In this document: positions 36,743 to 47,900 of the stretch, in pieces
How the letters are laid out: every line of letters starts with the position of its first letter
How positions within the stretch are numbered: the first letter of the stretch is position 1
NCBI GenBank assembly: GCA_022496805.1
Contig: CM040092.1
Location: 22,772,113-22,836,112, forward strand
Reading direction: 5' to 3'
DNA: 64,000 bases
Source of the DNA: Pohlia nutans
Lineage: Eukaryota > Streptophyta > Bryopsida > Bryales > Mniaceae
Position numbers and translations under genes: made by a program
Notes under the pieces: generated by a model
Databases searched by the model: none
What the model was told of the DNA's origin: nothing
Seen by the model: the letters and a program-made list of their open reading frames with translations, nothing else

Positions 36743-36859
36743 ATGGGTTCCAAACAAGTGTTTTTACTATGTCTTCTAATTATACTTTATCTTAGCCTTG
36801 TTGTTGAGGCAGCGAGGTCGCCTCCAAGTCAACCAACTCTTCCATGTGGTGGGACTTAA
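36743..36859 (+). CDS. Small secreted-peptide-like ORF (38 aa)
   Basis: The ORF encodes MGSKQVFLLCLLIILYLSLV, then VEAARSPPSQPTLPCGGT. The first 22-24 residues form a classic signal peptide (Lys at position 4, a long Leu/Ile core, cleavage plausible after VEA or EAA). A TATATAAG motif lies about 60 bp upstream at about 36680, and no other ATG intervenes near the start. The mature part is too short to assign; a splice donor-like CAAG|GTTAGT follows about 35 bp after the stop, so an alternative frame or later exon is possible. It lies in the DNA that interrupts the dead copia element. No family recognised. Confidence 0.35.
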   Translation: MGSKQVFLLCLLIILYLSLVVEAARSPPSQPTLPCGGT

Positions 36860-37201
36860 TAGGCGTCCTAGTAGTGGGAACTAAAAGGACAAGGTTAGTT
36901 CTACTTTGCGGTGTTTCTTATTTGCTTTTCTGCTTTCATTGTGGTTCGCCATTATATTTTGATTCATGTATTTGAAAGTTTCATAATTGCATGTTCATTG
37001 TGTACTACTGTTTTTTTTTTCCAATCTCAGATTATCAATCCTCGTGCAGAAATTTCCGTTTATTTTAAAACAAAAATTAGATGAAAGAAAGAAATGATGA
37101 TTAGATATGTGAAAGACTGATTATTTTTCTATGTGCATTTTTCTGGTGGAATGATATGTGGAAAGTTTGTAGTTGATTCAATTTGTCTGTCAGTGTGCAT
37201 T

Positions 37202-37361
37202 TTGAAAGGTTTGAGTTGGCCCAATTATGCGACATACATGGCACAAATGGAAGCGGATAGTGTGCATGAGCTTCTGAAGAGGCAGTACCAACTTCGTCCA
37301 GTGGCGATTGAGCTATTCAATATGGATGACTGTAATGAATTATTTGTCTTCCTTAACAATT
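37202..37361 (+). pseudogene. Fragment of a BEACH-type (PH-BEACH) protein gene
   Basis: The frame reads SVHELLKRQYQLRPVAIELF, then NMDDCNELFVFLNN. This resembles the end of the PH domain of plant BEACH proteins (pattern: Arg-Tyr-x-Leu-Arg-Pro-x-Ala-x-Glu-Ile-Phe, Asp, then FLVF). Only about 50 residues are present, with no BEACH domain after them. The frame runs on into copia reverse-transcriptase sequence. I infer a captured or inserted gene fragment; the assignment rests on remembered family pattern. Confidence 0.45.
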
Positions 37362-39659
37362 GCTTAGGTCTTGGTTCTGAACCTACTTCCTCTTCTCGAC
37401 TTGTTCAATCATCGCAGACATCCAACCGCTACGGTGACAAGGCTTATAACAACACTTGGAATCTCACATATTTTCCCTCAAAACGCAAGACCGTGTAAAT
37501 GAACCTTCAAGCTCAAGTTCCATGCTCAGGGCCACATAGACAGCTTCAAAGCGTGTGTTGTTGCACAGACTTCACCCAGAGATAGGATATTGACTTTACC
37601 AAAACATTCAACCTAGTGGTAAAGTTCGTGTATTACTATCCTTCGTTGTCAACAACTTTGAGATGACACAGTTTGATGTCTATATGACCTTTCTTCATGG
37701 CAAAATTGACGAGGAGATACACATGTCTCAATCTCCATACTTTGAAAACCAGATAAACCCGCAACTCGTTTGCCGCTTGAACAAATCCATATATAGACTG
37801 TGGCAAGCCTCTTGGATCTGGAACAAATGGTTTAATCAATTCCTCGCAAAACATTAGCTTTCCCCAACTAATGCAGATCCCTACCTCAGTAACTCAACTA
37901 ATTGTCCTCCTAGCGATATTCGTTGCTGATGATCTAATAGCATCTACGGATCAAGGCGTCATCAACAACATTCTTGATGAGATGCACGACATCTTTTAAG
38001 TTTGACACAACGAGCATGACACCTTCGTTGGTCTTCACATTACTCAAAGTTTGATCTTCCTTGATTAGACCCAATATATTGAACAACTTTTGAAAAAATA
38101 TGGCTTTCCGGAACTTCACCTTGTTAAGATCCGTGTTGATCTCAACTTGACTTTGTTTATAGGAATGGATCATAACAAACAAACCAGTCAAGATCTTGAT
38201 TTTCTGTACATGCAACTTCTTTCCAGCGTGGCTTTTCCAGTCTTGGGTACACAACCTAATATTGCCTTTTCCGTTAGTAACAGCCCTAGATTCAACCATT
38301 GCTTCACCAAATATCATTGTACCGCGTTCAAGAAAATCATCTACTACTTTAAAGCAGTAAAAGATTATAAGATCAATTTTTCATCCTGTTCTGATCCTCA
38401 TATTCTCCACGCCTAGTGTACTGCAGATTACAGACATGATCTTGATGGTTGCAAATCTCACTTCAGCGTTGTCCTATTTTTCAACAACGACCCGATTACC
38501 TAGTTCAATCGAAAATAGCACTGCACCGCACCGCATCTTCCACAATTGAAGTAGAATATTTGGCCACGCACATCACCACCAAAGAGATTCTTTGGAACCG
38601 AAACCTATTCACAAGTTTGGGACATCCACAACCTGCTCCTATACCGCTCTATTTAGACAATGAGTTAGCCATACGACTCGTTTTGAACCCCAAGTTCCAT
38701 TAAAAAACGAAGCACATTGATATTCAATATTATGTGATTCATGAACACTAACATAATAGCCTAATTTTCATTGCCTATACGGCAACTTGAGATCAACTTG
38801 CTGTCACTTTTATGAAGGCTCTACCACCAACTCAGTTCTTTTAGCTTTGTGATCAGCTTGGTGTTCATCGCTAACTTCTCCCTCGTAGATCACACACTGT
38901 AGTAGGAATGTTAGTCACCTATCATTGTGTCCCTATGAAGTCAAGTGGGAGTATTGGATGAAGTTTCTCGTTGGATGAACCTTTTTAGTCGACCTTGTAC
39001 GGGTGACATTTATCCATACTACCCTCATCGGGTTTTTTACTTAGACTCACAGTGCGAAATCTAATAGCGTCTTTGAGTGTAATTGTTCTCTAGCAATGGC
39101 GCTTGCTTTTACGTCATGATTTCTTCAATAGAATTCATGTTTACTTTCTTTAATATATATATCATAGATTTGCTTATTTTTAACTTTTAATATTTGTTTT
39201 TATATTAAAGGATTTTTATTTTTATTTTGTTGTATAAATAACAGGACAACACTGGAAATTTCGAATCTCACAAGAATTAATCAAAGTCGTTATGAGCCAG
39301 GACTCCACCGTATGGCTGTAGGACAGAGGAATTTTCAGAACACGGATGAACAGACTCACGACAAATGAACGTAGTTCATATATTCATCCCAACTTGGCGA
39401 TTTCGGAGCTCCTCTTCTTCTCCATCTTGCACCACCAACAAACACTAGTTCGCCAGTTTCTAGGTCCCCGTGAAGCAGTCAAATTTTTACACGGAATCTC
39501 TGCAACAAATATTTCTTCAGTATTGTGTGAGAATCACCCCTCTTATCTCCTTCCTTTTCTACACATTTTTTTTCTCTTATATATTCTTTTTTACAGTTTT
39601 TGATGCACTGACGGATTCACACCATAATACAACATTCCTTTCCTTCAACCATGCGTTGT

Positions 39660-39800
39660 GTTAAACCTCCCCTATCAAGGGGAGGGCCCACTTGGATCTG
39701 TCCATGTTGGCACTCTCAGCGGGCAGTTGGGCAGCATGATAGAAAGTTGGCATAGAGCGCGCCCGGGCTCCATGCCCAATCCTCCTTTTGCGGCCCCCAT
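39660..39800. repeat. GC-rich repeat shared with 54780-54932
   Basis: Begins TTAAACCTCCCCTATCAAGG then GGAGGGCCCA, with a short hairpin (CTCCCC/GGGGAG), followed by CGGGCAGTTGGGCAGC and GCCCGGGCTCCATGCCCAA. The reverse complement of 54780-54932 has the same order of motifs. It is probably one end of a dispersed element. Confidence 0.5.
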
Positions 39801-39949
39801 TATCCCTTTGCAGGTCCCGCTCGTGCCTTGTATGTGTTAGAGGGACATGTGTCATAAAGCGGTTGGTTGTCTTGCCACGCCTTTTCATTTTTGTCATGTT
39901 CTCAAGAATTGTATTTGTCTTGCGTCAGAGGGACATGTGTCATTTTGTC

Positions 39950-40137
39950 ATGTACTCTTGTTTCCATTAACTTTTTTACTTTGTCATGTCTTGTTCTACA
40001 TTGTCCTATTTTTTTTCCACCTTGTCGTGTCTTGTTCTACATTGTCATGTCTCATTCTACCTAGTCTTCTCTCCCTCTACATTGTCCTGTTTTTTCTACG
40101 TTGTGGTGTCTTGTACTACCTTGTCATGTCTCGTTCT
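39950..40137. repeat. Degenerate TTGTCATGTCTTGTTCTACA minisatellite
   Basis: About nine imperfect units of roughly 20 bp with the core TTGTC(A/C/G)TGTCTTGTTCTAC. Related arrays occur at 41715-41800 and 42100-42280. Apparent membrane-protein ORFs here are translations of this repeat. Confidence 0.8.
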
Positions 40138-41715
40138 AAGGTAGAGGGCTCTAAACCCGCCCCTTTAAGAGCTGTGGTATATGGTATGCATGAGAAAATA
40201 TGAGACATTTTTCGTTGAAAGGCAGATGAGAATAAAGATCAACAAAGTTGAAATCATATTTTTGGATGTTCCTAGAATAAGTTATGATTTTTCAAAGTCT
40301 GTAACCAATAGGCTCCTATTTATGTCCACTAGCTGGAGCATAATTGATGAGGAAGTGGTCCGATAGCCACATTCAGACAAATAGTAATCAGGTATTAAAA
40401 GGTTCTAAAACGGACCTATAGTTGATAAAAGTTGCCATTGCAACACAAAGTTGCATAAAAGTAAAAATGTCAGTAGAGTCAATAAAGAAAGAGGCATTGG
40501 TTTAGAAACATGCATGAAAGGCCTGTAAAAGTCGTTCTTTGGAGATGCCAAAATTAAGCCACCTTGACCCATTAAAAAATCCCTTCCAATTCAAAACCCG
40601 CCCCCTTTCTCTCCCGCCAAGGCCCCTGCCTTGGTCTCATTATCCACCTCTTTCTAACTTAAGTTGTTTTTCCTCACCTGGCGCCAACAGCCACTGTCCC
40701 TAGCTCGGCTTGATTGTCGGACTTGGCTCTTCACTCCGCGCTAAGCTCCGCACAAACTGCATCGCGCCGAGCTTGGGTTGCCAACGCCTCGGTTTGAGTT
40801 CGATAAGTACCCCTCATCCCTTCGCTTTTCTTCATCTTCCTCTGTTGTCGACTCTCTTGCTTGTTATCGCTTGGTGAGGCCCCCGCGATTGATCGTGCGC
40901 TTAAGTTCCACTGCTGGATTGATTGTGCGCTCAAGTTCGGTTGCCTGCTTCCATTTCGCTCAAGTTCCGCTGCCATAAGCCTCAATACGAGTTCTCCTTT
41001 TTTCATCGTCTTAGAGTGTCGCAACTCATGCTAGGGTTTTGTTCGCAATTTGTTGATTGATTTCGAATTTTGATTTGGGAAGCAATTACTGAGGTGTTAT
41101 AGCCACGTAAGATGTTGCAACGTATGGAGGTCATTGGGCGATTGCATCATTCGACAAAGCAGAGCTTGAGGTAAAGAGTAACTGAACTCTCTTCTGATTT
41201 TAAATGTGAACTCTAAACTCTCCTCTGCTCTTTTTGTACAAAGCAAAGCGATTGACAACATCAACTTTCGGAATTCTTTGGAACTGATCCCTGAAGTGAG
41301 AGAACTGCCAGAATTATTTGGAACTGATCCCTGAAGTGAGAGAGCTGATTTCTGATTTCTATGCAAGGTATGAAATTTTGTTCAGTACCAGCTTTTATTC
41401 ATACATTCGGGAGCAGTGTGGGTTTGTTGTCTGGACGTCGGGAATGAGAACTGCATTGTGGATTCGTGGGAGTCGTGCGGCAGCGCGGGATCAATGTGGA
41501 CTGCTTCTTATACTTTCGATGCATTTTTAGAGTCCGTCTGTTAACCGTTTTGGAGACGTGAAATGAACAAAGGTTGGTTTTAAAGTGGCCCCTTGATGGA
41601 TGTGTTGTTGGCTTTATTTCATGTGAGGGGCCCATTTAGTACCACATGGATCATGTTTTAATCTATCTATAGGTGCCGCTTGATGGACTGTGGCGGGTTA
41701 AGAGCCCTCTACCTT
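40138..41715. mobile_element. 1.58-kb TIR element of unknown superfamily
   Basis: AAGGTAGAGGGCTCTAAACC (then CGCC) at the left end is repeated inverted at the right end (GGCGGGTTAAGAGCCCTCTA, then CCTT), about 24 bp with one mismatch. No clear target duplication was found. The interior has a minus-strand open frame at 40731-41024 with no recognised domain and a 40-bp direct duplication at 41271-41347. Both flanks are the same minisatellite. Confidence 0.55.
41271..41347. repeat. 40-bp direct duplication
   Basis: Two adjacent copies share TTTGGAACTGATCCCTGAAG followed by TGAGAGA, differing at a few bases. It lies inside the TIR element at 40138-41715. Confidence 0.85.
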
Positions 41716-42285
41716 ACTTTCTCTTGTCTTGTTCTCCATTCTCTTGTCTTGTTCTACATTGTCATGTTTTTTCCTACGTTGTCATGTCTTTTGTACATTT
41801 GAGTTAACCAAAAAGAAGCTCATCTAACCTCCCTTTTTGCTCGACTTCTAACCTCTCTATTGAACTATACTTTGGTCGAATATTGTTGTGTCAGATTGTC
41901 TCCTTGTGGGCCATGGGTTTGGAGCTTTGGTGGAAGGTGTGGTAGTCATAGTGAGGTATGGAGAATAATGACAATGCCTTGTTTTAGATTGTCTTCCAAT
42001 TCATCATAGACTAGTTTTTGGTCTATTAGTATTTCAATATGAGTTCAAGAGGAATTCAACATGAGTTTTCCAAAAAAAATCTCTTTGGGCTGACTTTTCG
42101 GTTAACTCTATTGTCCTGTTTTTTTCCCACCTTGACGTGTCTTGTTTTACGTTGTCATGTCTCATTTTACCTAGACTTCTCTCCCTCTACATTCTCATGC
42201 TTTTTCTACCTTGTCGTGTCTCGTTCTACATTCTCTTGTCTTGTTCTACATTGTCGTGTTTTTTTCTACCTTTCCATGCCCACAT
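41716..42285. repeat. Further minisatellite blocks of the TTGTC family
   Basis: Units like those at 39950-40137 recur at about 41716-41800 and 42100-42280, separated by about 300 bp of unique sequence. The arrays run in the same orientation on both sides of the TIR element. Confidence 0.7.
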
Positions 42286-42389
42286 GACTATGTATTTATA
42301 ATAATTTCTTTTGTCATTCAGTGACGTTAAGAATCTTTCTATGTTTTTGGCATGTGCAGAAGTCATAAGCAGAAAACGCTCAACACAAA

Positions 42390-43110
42390 ATGTTCAAGAT
42401 TGAAGATCATGCCGAGTTACTCAATGAGATTGGGGACATGATCACGTACGGGAAGGGCTTCCAATACGGCGATGACCCTCTAGTGTGGGCTCTTGCAAAA
42501 CTGGATGCCATCGTAGTTAAACATCCACAAGCGAAGACTTTCATGAACTAGCACTGGTCGCAGAAAATAGCTATGTGGTGTGTTCAACTTCGCAACATTC
42601 TCCATGTAGGACAAAGCACCAACGCTGCCATTGAGTCGTACCATGCCAGATTGAAGAGAATTTTGTTTTTGAGGAAACAAAGGCTAATAGGATGTCTTAT
42701 GGACTGGTTGATACATCATTTGGTAGGTGATGTGGTCACCCACTATTGCTATGGGAGGCAACTAAAGTGGTGTTGGTTTTGTACGGAACGTGAAACAAGA
42801 ATTCATCGTAGAGAGCGCTTTGATTTGCACAAAAGAGATTACAGACAATTATATTTTATTGCGTCTAGACGGCGAAAATGTTGCATTGGTTGCATCATTC
42901 AATAAAAAAAACCCAAGGGTTGGACTGTGCATTCACCAGATTCAAACTTCGCACAATGCAATTGTCTAATCTCGCTTCAGGGCATGATATGCAAGCATAT
43001 CATGAAAGTTTTTCAAATTTTGCATTTGACTTGGCTGATGGATTGATTCTTGGAGAAGTAGGGACAAGGTGCAAGATTGAACGAAATGTCCTTTTGTCAC
43101 AGTTTTGAAG
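42390..43110 (+). pseudogene. MULE-type transposase remnant with SWIM zinc finger
   Basis: An open frame starting MFKIEDHAELLNEIGDMITY is stopped by TAG after TFMN, then continues HWSQKIAMWCVQLRNILHVG, QSTNAAIESYHARLKRIL and LIGCLMDWLIHHLVGDVVTH. After a frame change it reads KGWTVHSPDSNFAQCNCLIS, then LQGMICKHIMKV, which fits the SWIM pattern CxC...CxH found in MuDR/FAR1-like transposases. The (S/T)N..IE.YH..LK block is typical of the region before the SWIM domain. At least one stop and one frameshift make it non-functional. A possible acceptor (ATGTGCAG) lies at about 42360. It could also descend from a domesticated SWIM protein. Confidence 0.65.
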
Positions 43111-44607
43111 GAGTTCCTCTTTCTCAAGCTTCACAAAACGGGGAAGAAGTACAGGCCCATACGTATGAGGGGAGTTGAGACCCTCAGTGTCCTATCATAG
43201 TGTTTGATGGACAAGTAGATAAGATGCTGAATTTGCAGATGGGGACGACTTCCTTATGCCGAAGGGCACCTGAGATGATCCTATACTTACGAATAGAAGT
43301 GATTGTATCTTTCACGACGGTACTCGACATGATCCTATTGATCTACTACATGATCTTGGAACATCTCGGTGCAAGCCTACTCGTGTATCCCAAAAGAATA
43401 AAAACGACCCAGAGGAGATTTTTCAAGGAGTTTGTCACAATTGCAGGACAATATTCTCAAATTAGAGACTATCTACTGGCGGACCTAAAACAATTTGTGG
43501 CAAGTACCATAGGATGTTAGCTCGACGGGTAATAGTGAAAGAGGAAATTAATTAAACTACTTTGTTGTTTCCTCAGCGAGGTGGTGACAATTCTCTTAAA
43601 AAAAAAGGAAGGATGCTTAGAAGGATGTTTAGAAGGACATTCTTCAAAGCGTCCACGAGGTGTGTAGATGTGAATGGAATATAGACCTCTATATTTGTCT
43701 ATGAGCTCCAAGCCTATGTGATGTAGGACAATGTAGGACAAAGTATAACAAAAGAGTTTACGTTTGATTTGAAAGAATGTATAGCAATGATACTCAAGAA
43801 TTGTCATTGTCCAAGTATGAAATTAAATATTATGAGTACACGACATCTCTGAACTACAATCACATGTCAGTTGCCATCTCCTCCTTGCTAGCCTCTCCAC
43901 TGTCGTTGGATTCTTCACCAACATCTTGTATGGACTAGTCCTAGTGACCCCCTCAAGGTACATGTCTGATGACTATAAAACGACCCAAACGCCTTCCTGT
44001 ATTGAGGATATATAATTTTATCTATAGTTTATAGTTGTTTAATGCGTTGAGGTGTATAAGAAATTACGTGATAAACAACTTCTTTAGATACCTATGTAAA
44101 AAACATCAAAATACTGCAAATATCTCAAAATACAAAAATGCTTACAAACTGAACCCATTGACCATGTCGTATTTCTTGTGATTGGAAGTAGATTATCTTA
44201 TATTTCATTTTAATTGTGTTCTCTCGTTCATGTTCCATTAGCCTGTGAATTGTGATATTGATGATTTCACTAACATCTATCATATGATCAGGTACATTTT
44301 CTTGTCATAAACAGTTAATACCTTATAAATCAATTTCACTGTTAAAATTCACACCAAAAATCGAAATGGTTGTAAAACATGCTAAAAGTGTCCTCATTGA
44401 GTATTTCAACACCCTAAGGGCCGCTTCACAATTTGGCCGAAGGTCGAGAGGCCGTCGATTTCCACCAATGAGATTGCAAGAAACCAAGAATTCGGCCTCT
44501 CAACACTTCACACTAGAATCTAAAGTCCAAAGGCCGTCGCCCTCCAAAATGCCTACATACCAATACGTTTTGACCAAAGTGACGGCCTCTCGAGAGGAAG
44601 TTTGGGT

Positions 44608-44925
44608 TATTGAAGGTTAGATTAGAATGCCAAAGCCTCACACAAACACTTGGAATGCATAGGAAAGAGATGATCTTTACTCATGGGCTGCCCCTCTTAA
44701 GTAGCACACCCAAGGGAGTCCCCTTGGCAAACCATATGGGACATCAGCCCATACTCCACTCCTAGTACACTAGGATCAGCCCATATCACTTGGGAGACCC
44801 AATTCTCATTACTTCTAACTAGTACCACTTCTCTAGTTGCAAGTCTAGCTCATTCGCATCATCTACTCTAGCTAATGCGCATGGCTATGAGCAACTTCAG
44901 CCCACGCAATCATCCTACTTCAACA
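44608..44925 (-). repeat. 3' LTR of the copia element
   Basis: 318 bp, same length and, by eye, same sequence as the copy at 49990-50307. The polyprotein stop codon falls about 16 nt inside it. Confidence 0.92.
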
Positions 44926-47900
44926 CTCCCACTTTGCGAATAGCCAAAGCCTTCGAGCCCAAATGCCACCACTAGTCTTTGATGTCGATCTCTCGCAAGA
45001 GCCTTTGTGAGCACGTCCGCCACCATGTGCTCCGTTGGACAATACTTCAACTCTATCACCTTCATCTCTAACTTCTCTTGAATGAAGTGATATTGCACAT
45101 CAATGTGCTTTGTACGTGAGTGATGCGTTGGATTCTTCGCCAATGACATACTCCCTTGGTTGTCACACATGATTGTTGTAGCCTCCTCTTGAGTGCATCT
45201 CACATCCGCCATTAGTTGCCTCAACCAAATGGCCTCCTTCGTACCGTGGCTCGTCGCCATGTACTCCGCCTCAACCGTTGACGTGGCCGTGGTTTGTTGG
45301 CGCTTGCTATTCCATGAAACGGCCCCCGATCCAACTTTGAACATGTACCCCGTGGTGGATCTACGATCATTGGTATCACCCGCATAATCCGCATCACAAT
45401 ACCCACTCAACACAATGTTGTCACCTCCAAGACACAACCTCACATCACTTGTGCCTTTCAAGTACCGCATGATCCTCTTGACCGCAACCCAATGACTTGA
45501 ACCCGGTCTTGCCATGTGTTGACTCACAACGCTGATTGGATACGCAAGGTCCGGCCTTGTTGCAATCATAGCATACATCAATGACCCTACAGCTTGCTTG
45601 TATGGCACATCCACCATAGATTGAGCCTCTAATGCATACTCCTCATCGGTGAGTTTCACGAGTTTGGAATTCACATCCAATGGAGTGCCAACCGGTTTGC
45701 AATCCTCCATGCCAAAGCGTTTGAGAACATCCATAACATACTTGCTTTGATTCATTGTTATGGTGCGTGTTGCTCTATCTCGCACAAACTCAACTCCTAA
45801 ACAAAAGTGCAACTCACCCAGATCACTCATCTCGTACTCGTTCTCAAGCATTGCCTTCAATGCCTTCAAAGAGCTCATACAACTTGCAAGGATGATCAAA
45901 TCATCCACATATATGATCACGATGACCACATGTTGCCCCTTTTGCATGAAATACAAGCTGTGATCAGCGATGCTCCTTGTGAACCCGATATGAACAAGAA
46001 ACGTGTCAATCTTTTGATACCATGCGCGTGGAGATTGCTTCAACCCATACAATGACTTGTTCAACTTGCAAACAAGGTTCTCATTACCTCGTTGCACAAA
46101 TCCTTCGGGTTGTACCATGTAGATGTCCTCGTCCAACTCGCCGTTCAAGAACGCCGTCTTCACATCCATTTGATGCATTTCCAAATCCATGGCAGCCCCG
46201 ATGGCCAAAATGCATCGAATAGTGGTGAATTTCGCCACCGGTGCAAAGGTCTCATGAAAATCAACACCTTCGATTTGTGAAAAGCCCTTTGCCACCAATC
46301 TTGCCTTATAACGAACCACATCACCCGTTGCATCTCTCTTTGCACGAAATACCCACTTACAACCGATAGCGTTGCGATTCTTGGGGAGGGGAGTCAATTC
46401 CCAAGTGCCATTGTCCATCAACGATTTGTACTCCTCTTGCATGGCTTGCTCCCACTTGTTTGCATCATCACAACTCAACGCTTCACGAATCGTCAATGGA
46501 GCATCTAAAAGTGCAACGTTTGCATGCTCCTCCTCACCTTGAGGGAGAATATGATTCTTCCACCACTCGCCAGGTGGTCTACGATTTCTCTCTGGATAAC
46601 GACGATCGCTCGAGGATGCATTGTCTTCAACCGCCGTTGCTTCTGCCTTTTTCTCGCCATTCTTCGTCTTCAAAGGTCGCTCCTCAATATGTTCCTCATC
46701 ACCACCATCTTCGTCATCTTCGTCTTCATCAACAATATCAATAACGGGAGATTTGGAAGATTGGTCCACAATCGCTGGTTTATCGCCACTTCTCCCACTT
46801 GGACCATCGTCCAAATTGTCTTCAACCTTGGAATTCTCGCAAAATGTCACATCACGAGCTCGAATGATCTTCTTGGTCTCGAGGGACATGAGCCTGTACG
46901 CCTTGGTACCTTCACAATATCCAAGAAACACACATTTTGTTGCCTTGGCCTCAAGTTTGGTTCTTTGAGAATCGGGTACCTTTGCAAATGCGATGCATCC
47001 AAATGTGCGCATGTGCTCCACGCGGGGTGGCCTCCCACTCCACGCTTGCTCTGGTGTCATGTTTTGAACCGCACTCGTCGGGCATCGGTTGCGTGTGTAC
47101 ACCGCAGTCACCACCGCTTCCGCCCAAAGGTCCAAACCCAAATTTTGTGCATGCAACATACTCCTTGCCATTTCCACAATTGTTCGATTTGCACGCTCTG
47201 CAACTCCGTTTTGTTGTGGTGTATATGGCGTTGTCGTTTGTCTAGCAATGCCTTCTTTCTTCAATAACTCTCCAAATTGGTTGGACATGAACTCGCCGCC
47301 ATTATCCGATCGAAACACCTTGATCTTGTGCTCGGATTGCTTCTCAACCAACGCCTTGAACTCTTTGAACTTCTCAAAACACTCGCTCTTTGCTTTGATC
47401 GGATACAACCATATCTTCCTCGAAAAATCATCAATGAACGTCACAAAATACTTGCAACCCCCCATAGACGTGGTCTTCATTGGACCACACACGTCGGAAT
47501 GCACAATCTCAAGAACCTTGGTTGCACGAGTTGCCCCATCAACTGGAAACGGTGAGCGTTGTTGCTTGCCTTCAATACAACCCTCACATGTGAATGAACT
47601 AGGCGCGACGTGTGATTGTGCAAGATCCATGCCACTTACCATTCCACTGAGTGCTTTCACACTCTTGACATTCAAATGCCCGAGACGACGATGCCACAAC
47701 ACCAACTTGTCTTCGTTTGAACTCGATTGCACCAACGTTGCCGATTCCCCCGCGTGCATCTTGGAAAACTTGATTTGGTACAAGCCGTTGACTTCGTGTA
47801 TAATGGCCACCTCCTCACGACTTGGGGACAACACAAAACACCCTTGGTCGCTAAATTCCACTCGCAAATGCTTCATCACCAAATGTCGCACCGATAAAAG

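Larger units (their letters stand above)
35380..38950 (+). pseudogene. Degenerate Ty1/copia polyprotein, interrupted
   Basis: Integrase remnants at 35380-36030: CSNRGDEFTSKK, then APYTPKQNGVVEHENCTINE, then the C-terminal part with MFLGYSIESKAYKVWDFTRS. Reverse transcriptase and RNase H remnants resume at about 37420-38760: NTWNLTYFPSKRK, FKLKFHAQGHIDSFKACVVA, QFDVYMTFLHGKIDEEIHM, CRLNKSIYRLWQASW, and STIEVEYLATHITTKEI followed by KTKHIDIQYYVIHEH. Several frameshifts and stops separate the pieces. A purine-rich tract AAGTGGGAG at about 38940 resembles a copia polypurine tract before a 3' LTR. About 1.3 kb of unrelated DNA lies between the two halves. Confidence 0.8.

Noticed and set aside
39600..40203. 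Overlapping Cys/Leu/Phe-rich, membrane-like ORFs
   Set aside because: They are readings of the TTGTCATGTC minisatellite in different frames.
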